Of a DNA stretch of 64,000 nt, positions 35,803 to 48,479 are shown one piece after another; positions within the stretch are counted from its first letter, which is position 1; every line of letters begins with the position of its first letter. The DNA is taken from positions 45,397,155 through 45,461,154 of the forward strand of contig OY720347.1 in assembly GCA_963082975.1 (NCBI GenBank). The letters run 5' to 3'. Under the pieces are notes generated by a model that was not told where the DNA came from, did no database searches, and saw only the letters and a program-made list of their open reading frames with translations. The stretch comes from Labia minor (lineage: Eukaryota > Arthropoda > Insecta > Dermaptera > Spongiphoridae). The translations under genes were made by a program, and so were the position numbers.

Positions 35803-38320
35803 CTGTCACACATAAGCACTAAAAAAAATTGTACACCCTTCCAAACAAAGTCTTTCCATTATAATGTTTAACCCTCGCCAATACCTTGTGTCAGCCTTGA
35901 AAAATTTTAGAGAAAAATAAAATTTTCTAATTATTTTTCCAAAAATACTTTATTATTTAATCTATATATATAAATAATATATAATGATTGACAATTATTA
36001 ATTATCAAACTTTTTGTGATATTATATTTAATAATTTATTTCTTTAAAAAAAAATTCAAAGTAGAATATATGGGTGAGAAAATATTAATATTTTAAAAAG
36101 GTAATTGTTTTGTTTGTTTTATTACATTTATGTTTTAATTTATTTTAAATTTATAAAAATCCAAAAAAATGGAAATAATTATATATTAGAACAATAATTT
36201 TTAAAGAAAAATCAAATGAAGTAATGGAAATTTTTCTTTAAATTAAATATTGTTATAAAAATTGCTTTATTAATTGATAAAAATTATTTTATTTTCAAAC
36301 CAAATATTCTACATTTTTATTTTTGTTTTTTATTTATTTATATAAAAATATTTATATTTAATTTAAAAATCCTAATAATTTTATTGTAAATAAATTATAA
36401 TGGGAAAAATAATTAGGATTATTATTAAGATAGTCAAACATTGACTCTGTTGTCTATGGCTTTTTTTCTAATCAAAAACCATTCCATTATGCTGTTATAA
36501 ATATAAATATATTTTACTTAAAAGATATTCTTGAAACATTGCGATTTGTGCTGTGTATGTAGAATTTAGAAATTAGTTGTGATCATTATTTATTTTAATT
36601 TCTAAACGAGACTAATAAATAAATTAATATACATTAAATTCTTCTATTTTGTGATGATGGTTTAAGTTTTATACTATAAATTATTACAAAGAAATACTTT
36701 GATTACATTTTATCATTAAAATAATATCTTTGTATATTAACATTGGGATTTAGTTAAAAAAACAAAAAATAAACTAATATTTAATTAAAAACAAAGAATT
36801 CAAGAAATTGTTATTAATTTTCATATCCATAGATTTCAGAGCCATAACATTAAAAAATTTACTGAAATTAAATATCTAATATAAACTCAAACTAAATTGT
36901 GCTATTTTGATATACTATTTTAAAAATACAAATTAATTATTTAGATAATTTATAATATAATTCAAAAATTTAACTAATTTTCACCAAATTTTGTTACAAA
37001 TAATGGTACTTATTAAATTAGAATAAATTATTCAATAATTTTTAGAATTACAAATTTAAAACAAGCAACTTGCTATGGTTCTGAATAATATGTATAGAAA
37101 ATATATGGACATTCCAGTGATAAATGACTCTGAAATATGCCTAATTTTTTAATAGTTATTTTTAAGTGTATATAAAATTTCAATTGCAAATATTATTAAA
37201 ATCCAATAAAAGCTTTGTTAATTTTTGAGGTTGCTGTATATTGAAATGGAACATTTTCAATGGACAAAGAGAGGAGTGAATAAATATTTAATTTAAAATG
37301 TCCTAAAATAACTTGAAAACCTCTCTAATAAAATTATTTTCATTTAATATTAAATGAAATATATGTTATATCTATTTTTAATTATATATAACTTTTATTT
37401 AATAATAAACTCTATTTTTTTAGAAAAAAGTAAAATAAAATTTGTTAAATAATTATAACAAGGGCTTTATTTTTTAAACATTTATAAATGTTTAAAAATA
37501 CAGAAACTAATAAAATAAATTAATTTATATAGATCTATTTTCAAGCCCTTGGTATAATTGTTGATTTTATTTAAAATTGTTACTGTTGAAATTATGCTAA
37601 AATTTTCTAAGCTAGCCTAAACATATACTTCATTTATTCTTTTTACTTAAATATGTTTTATTATAAATCATTTGTTGTTAATAAAATAATTTACAAAAAA
37701 AAAAAAATTGAAAATGATTTATAAAACAATTTATTTGAATTCATTTGAACTGAACTTATATCATAAATATAATGACAAATCCTAATAATTTAACAAATTG
37801 TTCTCTTTGTGTCTTAAACATTAAGGGTATTTTTTTCAATTTATAATTGTAAGAAAAATTCTAAGCTCAAATAAAATTAATTTATTTGAAACAGTATAAT
37901 TTAATTAAAATATTTGCAAAATTTTTAAAAAATATAATTTAAATGAATCCAGAACATTAAAACAAATGAAAATTATTTTTTTTTTACAAATTTTTTTAAA
38001 TTAATTGTTCTTTTTCATTATAAATTTTACTTTTAAAAAATTAATTAATTCTATATAAAAACAACTTGATGCATTTAATCCTTCCCAAAATATTGTAGGT
38101 TCTACTCAGTTCTACTATGATTCTGCTCATTCTAATATCAAAAACTGGGAAATTGATATTAAATTTTATTAAAAATTTTATTGGAATGAAGCATCTGGAT
38201 AAAGAATTTGTATTATCATGAAGTAGGAAAAAGATAATTTAATAATCTTGGGAACAAACAGTAAATTATTTTTTTAATGACATTTCCTCCACTCTTTAAA
38301 AAGTTGATGTAAGTATAAAT
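35803..38320. other. AT-rich intergenic region
   Basis: Very AT-rich with no exon, RNA gene or recognisable transposon. Part of it may be 3' untranslated sequence of the USP1-like gene if the distal signals are used. Confidence 0.55.
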
Positions 38321-38321
38321 G

Positions 38322-38885
38322 CAGTTAGGCCACTTTCAAACTACACGGTTTATTTCTGAAAACTTATGTGAAAAATTTATCGAATTTGCTTAGAATATAA
38401 ATAACCTGAAATACTTCACTGATAAATAACAAGAAGTTGTACATGTAACCACTGTAAGTTACAGTGGTGTCATCATAGACCATCTTGTCATCCTACGGGT
38501 TCGCACAGATTCGATAAAAGCCGTTGTTAAAATATTTTTCTATCTACGAATCCGTTGTTAATTTGTCAGTTCAGCCGAAGCTGAATGTGGTTTTATCTTA
38601 ATGAATAATATAGGAACAGAGATAAGAGAAATTCACTTCTTGTTGAAAATATTGGCCATTTTAAAGAATTTGGAGTCTATTGAAAGTTTATTTAATTTGT
38701 TTTGATTCACAAATTAAAAAAAAATTGAACTTTGTTGTGAATAAAATCAAATTTATTGTTTTCTAATTTTTGCACAAAATTATTACTGATCCCTTTTTAA
38801 AATATTTAGGATGACACCACGATTGTAACCGACAAAAAAAATGCAAAAAGGAGTTAGGCCACTTTCAAAATAAACGGCTCAATTA
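38322..38885. repeat. Composite repeat: inverted ends inside a direct duplication
   Basis: GTTAGGCCACTTTCAAA occurs at about 38325 and again at about 38855 in the same direction. Between them TTACAGTGGTGTCATC (38459) faces GATGACACCACGATTGTAA (38813). The left inverted end also forms a perfect palindrome, ACCACTGTAA-G-TTACAGTGGT (38448-38468). No coding capacity. The likely reading is a degraded TIR element within an older repeat. Confidence 0.45.
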
Positions 38886-39156
38886 ATAAATATATAGAAT
38901 CAAACTATTATACATTGAATCTAATAAATACATAATCTTATTACATTGAAAATAAGCGGACCCAACTTAATGCCCTGTTTGATCTAAATTAAATTATTTC
39001 AATTGAAATTGGCGGTTGAAGGCGCAATTGTATTTCCTCTGCTCCCAACTGTCATGTAATTCGAAAGTGATTCATTCTAATCGAAAACTCATCTATTTTT
39101 TCCCCGGTTTTCTACTACCTGTTAGAGCTAATAATAGAATCATTGAAAATTTATAT

Positions 39157-42100
39157 ATGATGGAAGAAAAAAACTCAAAACCTTCTGTTATTATATTAGG
39201 AGGTAAGATGTTTTTTTTATTTATAAAAAAACTTCATATGTATTTAGATTATAATTAAATCAATACAATATTAATCATGTTTTTATTTATATTTCTTTTG
39301 AATTAACATGTCAACCACACCCATACCCATCTTCAAATATCATATACCAAATTTTTATTATTCATTTGTTTCCTTTTTTTTCTTTGCTCTATTATAAATC
39401 AGAAATGAAAATAAATTTATAAAAAATTAATGATGGATTTAATAACCGATTAATACATTTATAAAATAATATATTTTCAGGATGTGGGTTTATTGGAAGA
39501 AACTTGATTCAGTATCTCATAGAAAATGATTTAGTAAGTATAATACGTGTGGTAGATAAAGTTCCACCACAAACTGCTTGGCTTAGTCCGAAACTTCAGG
39601 AAATTTTTAACGATTCAAGAATAGAATTTAAAAGTGCAAATCTAATTATTAGAGGTAATATTTTAATTTTAAAACTTTTTTATAAGATCCCAAAAAATAC
39701 ATAAATTATAAATCTCAAATTATTTAGTATTTTAAGTTTTTATTCTCCAGTCTGTCCACAATGGATTTAACAAACACCCATATAACAATTTACAAAAGTG
39801 TTTTATTTGGATGAGAGCCCCTAAATCATGAATTTCTGTGGTAATCTCGTTTTCTTATTTTTTGTCAATTACATAATTTTAATTTCTACTAAATTCGAGA
39901 AACATGTACTTATATAAATAAAATTATTATAGATTCGAAAAGAAATTGTGGAGGTTTTTATTAAATAATAAATTTTTTAATAATATAATTAATAAGTATT
40001 CATATTTTTGGGGAGTAAAATGTACTTTACTCCACTTCTCTTCCTTCCAAGCTCAAATGTGTTTTAAGTATACTTTTTATAATAAAAATAATTTATTTTT
40101 TTCTATCCTTGACAAATATTGTTAATTGAATATCAGTAATAATAATATAAAAATAAAATGTCAATAAAAAAACGTTTATTGTTTCTAATGAAAAAAGAAA
40201 ATATTAAATAGATAATTTTGATAATTTTATAAATCACAAACACAAAAAAAAAACAAACAAAAAACTATAAGTTGTTTGATTACAATTCATTTCCTCGGTA
40301 TTTCTTTTGTTTATTACACTAAAAACTTATTTTTAAACATCTCTAAATTTGAAATTATTAATTACTAAAATATTTTTTTTTTTAGAATCTTGTGAGAATG
40401 CATTCATTAATAATCATATAACTTTTGATTATTGTTTCAATTGTGCTGGAGAAACTAAACCGGCACAAACTGACGCAGTTTATAGAGAAGGAATTTATAA
40501 ATTAAGTGTAAATTGTGCTACTTTTGCTGCAAAATATAAAATTTCTCGATATATAGAAGTATCTTCAGGTCACTTTGTTGCTTCTGAAAAGGTATAATTA
40601 AACATTAAAAAAACAGCATTAATTTTATCATTTAAAACAATGGTTCCCAAACTTATTTGGCCAAGCGCCCCCTTTCTAGAAAAAAAATTTACTCAGCGCC
40701 CCCTTGGAAATTAATTTTTTTTAATTAATATCATTTAAGATAAATGTACCTATTTGCAAAATATTATAAATAAAGGTGTATATTAGAAACATTGAATTTA
40801 TGTATCTATTGATCTCAGAATAGAAAAGTAATATACAATATATACCCTGTATCGCTCCAGCGCCCACTTTGGGAATCACTGATTTAAAATATCTTAGATT
40901 ATCATTGAATTTTGATAAATTATTCAAACTAAATAACTATTAAATAAATCTAACATATTTAGGTGGTGTAGTCAATATTATATATTTAATAAATATATGA
41001 TCAAATAAACTTGTAATCACTCTAATTTTTATATTTTCCAACAATTTGCCATAAAAATAAGTAAATTTCATATGCATTGAATAAATATGAATAAATAATT
41101 AATGAATTAATGTTATGTATTTCATAAAATTTAATAATAAAAATCTTAATTTTTTAATTAATTAATTATACCTATTTATAGAATCCATTGAAAGAAAATG
41201 ATAAGTTAGAATCATGGACATTTATATCAAAATATAAATTATTAGCTGAACAAGATATAAGTAAAGTTCAAGACTTACAATATACAATAATAAGACCACC
41301 TATCGTTTATGGACCTGGAGATAAACATGGTTTAAGTGAGTAATGATAGTTTCTAAATTATTGTATGTACATATATATTAATTAATTAATTAATTAATTA
41401 TTAACACTAATTTATTAAATTAATTTAAAATTAATTTGAACCAAGAATAAGAAATTTTTCATTTTAGCCCCACGATTGGTAATAGCAGGTGTATATAAAC
41501 ATTTAGGGGAAATGATGCGATTATTATGGTCTTCTGATTTACATACAGACACCGTGCATGTTCAAGATGTTGCACGTGCTTTATGGTATGTGGCTCAGAA
41601 CGAACAATGTCGAAATCAAATATACAATCTAGTCGACCAATCTTCTTCTACACAGGGTAGTGTAACAGCTATCATTTCAGACATTTTCAATATTAATCAT
41701 GATTTCTGGGGCAATAAATTGTCTTTGCTTTGCAAGGTAATATTTCAAATTAAAAATATAATCTTTAAAGAAAATTGAATTAATTATTTTTTAATAATTT
41801 TTAATTTTTTATTAATATCATCGTTCTAGATAAGAACTTAAAAATTAGAATAATTGATCCTTGTAATTATATTCTTCTCAATTTTGTAACCGTGATAATT
41901 TTATAAAATATAACCCACCTCTCCCCTCATTATAATTTGGGGGTTATCTATACAAACCACTGCATATTATAATTAGCTATTATTCCTCTCAATAGAGAAA
42001 TTAAAAATTAAAATATATATTTAATTTAATTATATATCACAATATATAATAATTGCATATTTTTTAAATAAAACGTTTCAGGCTGACATGTCTAGTGTAG

Positions 42101-42421
42101 TTGAAGAGATTAATGATAAGCATATGGGACCTTGGGCTGAGGCTTGTAGAGATTCAAATGTTCTAAATACACCCTTAAGCCCATATATTGACAAGGAATT
42201 ATTAAGCAATAAACATTTATATCTTTCTGGTGCAAAACTCCAGGCAACTGGATTTACTCTCAAATATCCAACGCTAACCAAACAAGCTCTTCGAGAGGTA
42301 AACATTACATAATATTTCATTAAATCATTGTATTCTTATTTTCAATTAAAAAAAAACATTTTTTAAGGTAATTGATGAATATATTGCAATGGAGCTCTTC
42401 CCAAAAAGTTTAGTTTCATAG
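39157..42421 (+). CDS. NAD(P)-binding epimerase/dehydratase-like protein (atypical SDR), seven exons
   Basis: Coding exons: 39157-39202, 39481-39654, 40386-40591, 41182-41335, 41468-41736, 42082-42297, 42368-42421, totalling 1119 bases, 372 aa. Phases agree at all six junctions and all introns are GT-AG. The Rossmann dinucleotide motif GGCGFIGRN lies at residues 15-23 directly after a beta strand (SVIILGG). Further landmarks are FNCAGETKP, YIEVSSGHF, TIIRPPIVYGPGD and DTVHVQDVARALWYVA, all in the order of extended SDR epimerases/dehydratases. The usual catalytic Tyr-x3-Lys is not visible: the matching place reads SKYKLLAEQ around Tyr160. Substrate and pathway cannot be named. ATG 39157 and 39160 are adjacent alternatives; an in-frame ATG at 39016 would add an unlikely 47 residues. 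Confidence 0.82.
40638..40881. mobile_element. hAT-type non-autonomous element in intron 3 of the SDR gene
   Basis: Terminal repeats CAATGGTTCCCAAACTT and, inverted at the right, CAGTGATTCCCAAAGTG. The flanking 8-bp direct repeat ATTTAAAA (40630-40637 and 40882-40889) is perfect. The 244-bp interior holds two GCGCCCCC words and no transposase. hAT elements make 8-bp duplications, so the superfamily assignment is firm. Confidence 0.9.
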
Positions 42422-42700
42422 ATAAAAAAAATATAATGATAAGTATACCTTTATAATACTATAATATATTTTCATTATAATATATCACTGTGATTATAAA
42501 GTTTAGCAGTACCAGTCGTCTTCATGGAAAGACATTTTATTATATTATATTCAATTATATTCATATTTTATTTAAAACAAAATATGAAAATTTACAAATA
42601 AACTAATAAAAATATATTTATTATCTAGAACGGCAAATAAATGAACATGAAATTGAATAAAAATATATTATAATATCTTAAAGATATGAAATTTTAATTT
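42422..42700 (+). other. Likely 3' untranslated region of the SDR gene
   Basis: AT-rich sequence after the TAG stop, with AATAAA at 42597-42602 as a possible polyadenylation signal. Confidence 0.35.
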
Positions 42701-42946
42701 TAATGATTAAAAAATTTTAAATTAAATTTTGGATGCTCGATTGATACTAGTAAAATTAAAAAATTATTCTATTATTTTACTTTTTTTATTTTTATTGAGC
42801 ATAAATCTCAGTCTTTTTTTATTAATTTGGATTTAAAATTACTTAATTCATTTTTTATTTACTTCATACTATTAAATAAAATCGCATTAGTTAAATAATC
42901 ACATATTAATTATCTTATGATATATTTTAAATTATATTATTTAAAG

Positions 42947-43241
42947 CAAGGGTGAGTAACCTGCGGCCCGCCGAACAGAGCCCGCCAAGCATAATAGTAC
43001 AATATCGTTTTATTGGTATCCTAAACTTTTTGCCGGCCAATTTATTACTGTTAATATAAATATTATAATAATCCCTACAATAATGAAACGATTTTTAAGA
43101 CCTTGAAAGGGATATCTATTATATGAATTGTTTATTAAATATTTGAGGTTTAATAATTTATGTTGATTTTTTTTTCTGAGGCTCGCCTAGAAATGTCCAA
43201 CTTTTGTTTGGCCCTTTGATAAAAAAGGTTGCTCACCACTG
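42947..43241. mobile_element. hAT-type non-autonomous element
   Basis: Left end CAAGGGTGAGTAACCTGCGG and right end AGGTTGCTCACCACTG are inverted copies. The 8-bp flanks ATTTAAAG (42939-42946) and ACTTAAAG (43242-43249) agree at 7 of 8 positions. GGCCCGCC and TTGGCCC words near the ends are typical of the widespread element type with these ends. No transposase. Confidence 0.85.
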
Positions 43242-43871
43242 ACTTAAAGATTTTTATAGTGCAATAATAAGATTAAGCAAATTTAGGCAAAGTGATTTTG
43301 AAAATAAAAAAACTTTTTTATCGACATATAAATTAAGGAAAATTATTTAATAAGAAAACAATTTAGAACAAAACATTTTACAACGAAAATAAATATTTTG
43401 CTAACATAATAGCAAAATGATAATTTGTGTCTTTTTATAAACTATACGAAAAAATAGAATAATTAATAATACATTTTGAAATAATAAATAAGTAATCTCT
43501 TTTTAATGTAACTAATATTTTAAAAAAATTATTTTTCAATTACTCCATTTCAATTTAAAATTTTTAGAATTATCTTAAAAAGCAAAATAAAATGTTTTAT
43601 AATTAATTGTTCTTAACTTTTGTTTTGATTTATAAAACAAATTACAAAAAAAAAGAAAAAAAATTTAAAGAAAATTGTTATAAATTTTATAATATATATT
43701 TTTTCAGTATTCTAAATCATTACTATTAAATTTATTAAAATGTTTAATTAATTTGTTGGATCGAAATTTTTAAAATTATTATACATATTTTATTACCAAA
43801 AGATAAACTATATATTGATTATTATAATTAATAAAATATTAAAAGAAATATTCTTTTAATATAATCTATAA

Positions 43872-44155
43872 TAACGATTCTCAATCTGTGAGGCGCCCCA
43901 CCTCTATAAAGATACTAGAGTCAGTGGGGGTAAGAATAACCTAATTATTATTTAAAATAAATTGATTAACTGACTGAAAGGAAAGTACACACAGATAGAA
44001 ATACTCCTGTTGTGGCAGTTAGTTAAAAATAACTTAAAAACAATCCAAAATACTCACTATACATTCTTATTGTATACATTTTATTGTAAGCGAATGACTC
44101 GATGAAAATTTGATTAAAAATTGGGCCGCGAATACTGAAAGGTTGAGAAACGCTG
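43872..44155. mobile_element. Probable hAT-type non-autonomous element
   Basis: Left end ACGATTCTCAATCTGTGAGG faces AAAGGTTGAGAAACGCTG, the familiar pair of hAT ends with TTCTCAACCTGTG. Flanking 8-mers do not match well, so the edges are approximate and the copy is old. Confidence 0.6.
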
Positions 44156-44159
44156 TATT

Positions 44160-46215
44160 AATCAATTTATTTAATGAATTTCAACAAAATTGTTCATAAA
44201 ACTTATGATAAATTATTTTAAATTTTTTAAAATAAAAACTTGAAAAAGAAAATTAATAAAGCCTTTTAATCGTTCTGGGATTTCACTATGAAATTAAATT
44301 GTAGGTGTATTTTACAATATATTTTACTTATTTCTCAGTTTTTTCTTTTCTTATTGAAATTTTAGTTAATGTTAATTTTAAAAAAGTATTTTTTAAAATT
44401 TTTCTGATATCTATCTATCCAATAGATATAAATGTTTAATAATAATCTAATATACATATGGAGAGAGATGTAGTGTACTTTTTAAGATGTTTAGAGTTTA
44501 GTTCCATTCTCCTCCAATAATGCATCTTATTAAGTTATTAATATTCTTTTTCATGTTAAAAAAACTGAAAATAAATTAATCTTCATGTATTACTTTAATC
44601 TCCCAGAGAAAAGTTATTTATTAATGTCAGATGAATGGACTTATTCTCATGTAATTCTAGAGTACTTTACCTACCATTCAATGATAAAATCAACTCATTC
44701 TGATCCACTTTACCAATTTCTTAAGACCGATGTACTTAATGGCCTTATTCATGCTTGGTTGACCATTGTCAATGACAGCCAGATCTCAGTGGCCTTCAAG
44801 ATCTAAACTTTGTAACCAAATTAGTTAACAACTAGTCGGACCAATAATACTTAATATTAAAATAATTAAAAGACAATCAATTAAAAAGCAATACATTTTT
44901 TTATTTATAGAATATATATTACATTATTAACATACTTATTATGTAATCTTTTAAAATAACAAAAAGTCAATTGTGAAATATAATAAAAAATAAAACATAT
45001 GTAAATTTGTAGACAAATCTAAATTATTATAACAAAAATAGATTATACTTTTTATCACTTTCTAATTGGATCTCATTTTTATACAAATGATATTTATGAG
45101 TACTCATTTAAATAGCAATTTTATTTTATTTGATTGCGAAGACACCAAATTATATTGTTCCAATTGCCTAATATTTGAATTTTATTATATAATTAACGTA
45201 ATAAAATTTAATAAAATATTTTTTTAAATATCCTATTAATTAAATTTATTTTTGATATAAAAATTAAAAATTTTAAATTCTATTAAATAGAAACATACAA
45301 TTTTTTAATTATTCATAATTATCATTCAAATTTTCATTATAAAATAAAATAAATTAATTGATAAACTAAGATTCAAGGATTCATATAAGATTTAATAATT
45401 TTATAAAAATAATTACAACTTACCAAAAGCCCTAAAAATATTTACTTTCTAAATTGAGTTAAATTCTTTAAAATATATGTAAAATAAAAATTAAATATTT
45501 TATTAAACATAAACCTTTAAGGTTGATATTCTCATCAATTATAAATTTTTAAGCAATATTAAATTATATATAAAATATGTAACATTTCGAATATAAACAT
45601 TTTAATTTTAATATAATTCTTATGTCTATTTTATAATATCTTAATGTTAATTGAAAAATTCAGTTAACATTCGTTATGATGATAAGTTATATAATTATAT
45701 ATACAATATCTTTCTTATTAATTACTATTCAAACATTCCCGAACATTTTCAGTGATATTTATAAAATTAGCCAAATATATATTATTTAGCTTTAGTCATA
45801 TTTTATACAATTATATAATTATTTTTTTTCTTGTTAAATATTAAAATCTTATTGAAATTCAAGAATGGTCTTTATTATTTTAATTTCCCAACTTTTCTCC
45901 TCTTTCCATTTTTTAAATTTTATATTTTATTTTGTGACTAATAAAATATTTGTTCTTCTTTTAGTTTAATTTAAGATATAATCTTGCACACACTTTTTTG
46001 TAAGCTGTTACACAGACAGAGAGCTGTTAACAAGAGATGAGCCTAAAATAAATGTGAAAGGCAAGATAAGCAATTATTTATCTTCCACTCTTAATTGAAA
46101 TTAAAAAAAAGATACAAAAAAAATAGTTAGAATTTTAAAAAAAACATTAATTTTATTTATAATAAATAGTAAATGTCTGAAATCAAGTTATATATATCAG
46201 CAAATAAATTCTAAT
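44160..46215. other. AT-rich intergenic region
   Basis: Mostly AT-rich. A stretch of more even composition at 44580-44810 includes a 73-codon + strand frame (MYYFNLPEKSYLL...) that I cannot assign; it lacks splice signals that would make it a clear exon. A conserved noncoding element is an alternative. Nothing else stands out. Confidence 0.5.
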
Positions 46216-46223
46216 ATAAGAAG

Positions 46224-46909
46224 CAGTAGCGTACCTAAGGGGGTGGGTGCGGTCCGCATCGGGCGGCACATATCTTGGGGCGGCATTTTTTATATTTAGT
46301 TATAGTTGTAAAAAGCAACTCTTATTCATTTCATATTTATTTTTTTTCTTTCTTGAATAATAAATGATTATTATGATTATTATAAGTTTACTATTTGATT
46401 TATATAAATTATGATCAACTATATGATTTCAAATATTATTCCTCGGTGTATATAAATGCATTTTAGTGTAAATTTTGAATTCTAATTCCAAGAACAGGAT
46501 AATAATTTTATTTTATTGTATTCATTAAAATTCGTTGAATTCGTAAACGCATCTTTAAGATTTTGTTCGGGAAAATTATCTTCGATCTACAATGAGTCAA
46601 TTAAGACTACAAAATCTTGCAATATTGTCAATAGAACAAGAAATTACAAATAATATAAATTTTGAGAGCATTATACACGATTTTTCTAGTATGAAAGCTA
46701 GAAGAGTAAATATTATATAAATATGTTTACGAGTGCATACAAATATGTGTAAAAAAATTTACTCTGTGTATTAATTAATATTGATTAAATAACTTAATAA
46801 TTTATTTATGTGTATTAATTTATAAAAACCACTATTTGATTGACTTATAATAGAAAGGGCGGCAAACTGGAGATCGCCCCGGGCGGGAAAAGTTCTAGGT
46901 ACGCCACTG
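46224..46909 (+). mobile_element. Internally deleted hAT transposon with perfect 8-bp target duplication
   Basis: Ends CAGTAGCGTACCTAAGGG and, at the right, TTCTAGGTACGCCACTG are inverted copies. ATAAGAAG stands on both sides (46216-46223 and 46910-46917). GGGCGGC-type GC-rich words lie just inside both ends. At 686 bp the element is far shorter than an autonomous hAT, but it still encodes the end of the transposase (see next). Confidence 0.92.
46571..46720 (+). pseudogene. hAT transposase C-terminal (dimerisation) remnant
   Basis: The + frame reads ENYLRSTMSQLRLQNLAILS and then IEQEITNNINFESIIHDFSS and KARRV before a stop. This is the hATC region that ends many animal hAT transposases (RLSNLAILSIE...I..DFA..KARR). 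All upstream catalytic parts are missing through internal deletion. Non-functional alone. Confidence 0.8.
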
Positions 46910-46917
46910 ATAAGAAG

Positions 46918-48100
46918 TAACCTTTTGCTGTTTTGAGATTAGGGAGGAGTATAAGTATTTGTTAGATCACATATTTAAATTAATCTAGTCGTTGTTACGA
47001 CTTTAAAAAATTAAGAAACATTCAAATATTTCAATTCTTTTCTCTAGAGTCGAAAGATTTCTTTATTTTCTTTTGTATAGCTCAGAAAAAATAAACTTTA
47101 ATAAAATAAAATGAAGATAAAGGCCCAAATAAATTCTATTACATTTTTTATTAAGTTAACTGCGACTTCGATTTTAAATCCATTTTTATTATCATTATTA
47201 TTATTATTTCAGAATTTTTTTCACTTTATCTAGTTAAATTAATTACGTTCATGCACCTAGATACTATTTTGTTAAACAGATTTTATGTTTTATTTATTTC
47301 TTTTATGTAAAGCTATTTTGCTACCTTTCTTTTGACTACAGATAAAATTTTTATTATAAAAAATATGGAATAATTGTATTCTCTCTTTTTAACTTATTTT
47401 TCTAATTTTATGTATATAATTTATAAAGCACTCAAGAATTGTTTGGAATATATTACGTTATTAATATTCATTATAATTTGTATTTGTCTTATTATGATAC
47501 ATAAGTAGCTCTTCAAAGTATAAGAAAAACCAGAAAGCAACTCTCAGTGACTTCATCCTTGCCTGCTCCAGATATTAAGCATCAAATTAAGAAATGAAAA
47601 TAGAATTAAAGAGAGAAATTAATATTATATGTTGATGGAAAGCATGATGTAAATAATTAACGATATTTACCATTATTTTTATAAATTTTATTCAAACTTT
47701 AGGTTTTTAAGCAAATATCAAAAAAAATTCATTTAATAAGAAAAATGTACAAATAATTATTATTGATATTTTAAAACCTTAACCTTATTTTAAAAAATTA
47801 TATTTTTTATTTTAAAAGAAAACTAATTTTAAATTACTTATATAGATGGCAAAAGATATAATAAAAAAAATTCTCTTGAATAAAATATATTTTCGACACG
47901 AAACTCTTGCTTCCTCTTTCTTATCTTAAGTATCTAATTAGTTTAAAATATTTATATTCAAATTTTATAAGAATCAACTCTTATAAAAAATAAAAATTTA
48001 TTCTAGGTAATTAATTGAAATTATCTCTAAATTGAATGTCTTATATAAATAAAATAAAAAACTATAAATTTATCTATTTACGTTAAGACCACGTTAACAT
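46918..48100. other. AT-rich intergenic region
   Basis: No coding exon, RNA gene or transposon recognised. Confidence 0.55.
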
Positions 48101-48104
48101 TGTT

Positions 48105-48475
48105 TCGTTTTACGCTGTGTCGGTTTAATGCTCTTATATTTGAATTGTGGGATTCCCCGAAATTGCAGGTTGCATAAAGCAACGTTAGGCATTCCGATAT
48201 CCAAAGTATTATTACTTTGTCTGCGTTTCGTCTTTCCTGCGATTTTATACGAATGTATTTTTATCGTTTTAAATATTTGTTGAGGTTATTCTAGATATAA
48301 ATGTAGATAATATAACGATTAATATTATGACAAATATTTAGTTTTTATCATGGGTGGAAATAAAAACCATGAAAATAAAGCGATGAGAAAAAGCATTTCA
48401 TTAGAAACTAAAATGCAAGTGATTGAAAGATTAGATACAGATATAGATAGATTTTTTTCATTGTTATAAAAAACA
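48105..48475 (+). mobile_element. Tigger/pogo-type 5' end fragment
   Basis: From an ATG near 48351 a short frame reads MGGNKNHENKAMRKSISLET and KMQVIERLD, the opening of pogo/Tigger transposases that leads into the N-terminal helix-turn-helix. It then runs into a GATA tract and stops. Upstream, GTTTCGTTTTACGCTGTGTC may belong to the element's terminal part. Everything after the first helix is absent. Confidence 0.6.
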
Positions 48476-48479
48476 TTAA

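Noticed and set aside
39016..39156. N-terminal extension of the SDR protein from ATG 39016
   Set aside because: It would add 47 hydrophobic residues not expected before the Rossmann strand; ATG 39157 or 39160 places the dinucleotide motif at the usual position.
43864..44163. 8-bp target duplication for the 43.9-kb hAT-like element
   Set aside because: The flanking 8-mers ATCTATAA and TATTAATC do not match, so no duplication is claimed.
44585..44806. 73-codon ORF MYYFNLPEKSYLL... as a gene
   Set aside because: Unrecognised, short and without splice or promoter context; noted only as an even-composition patch.
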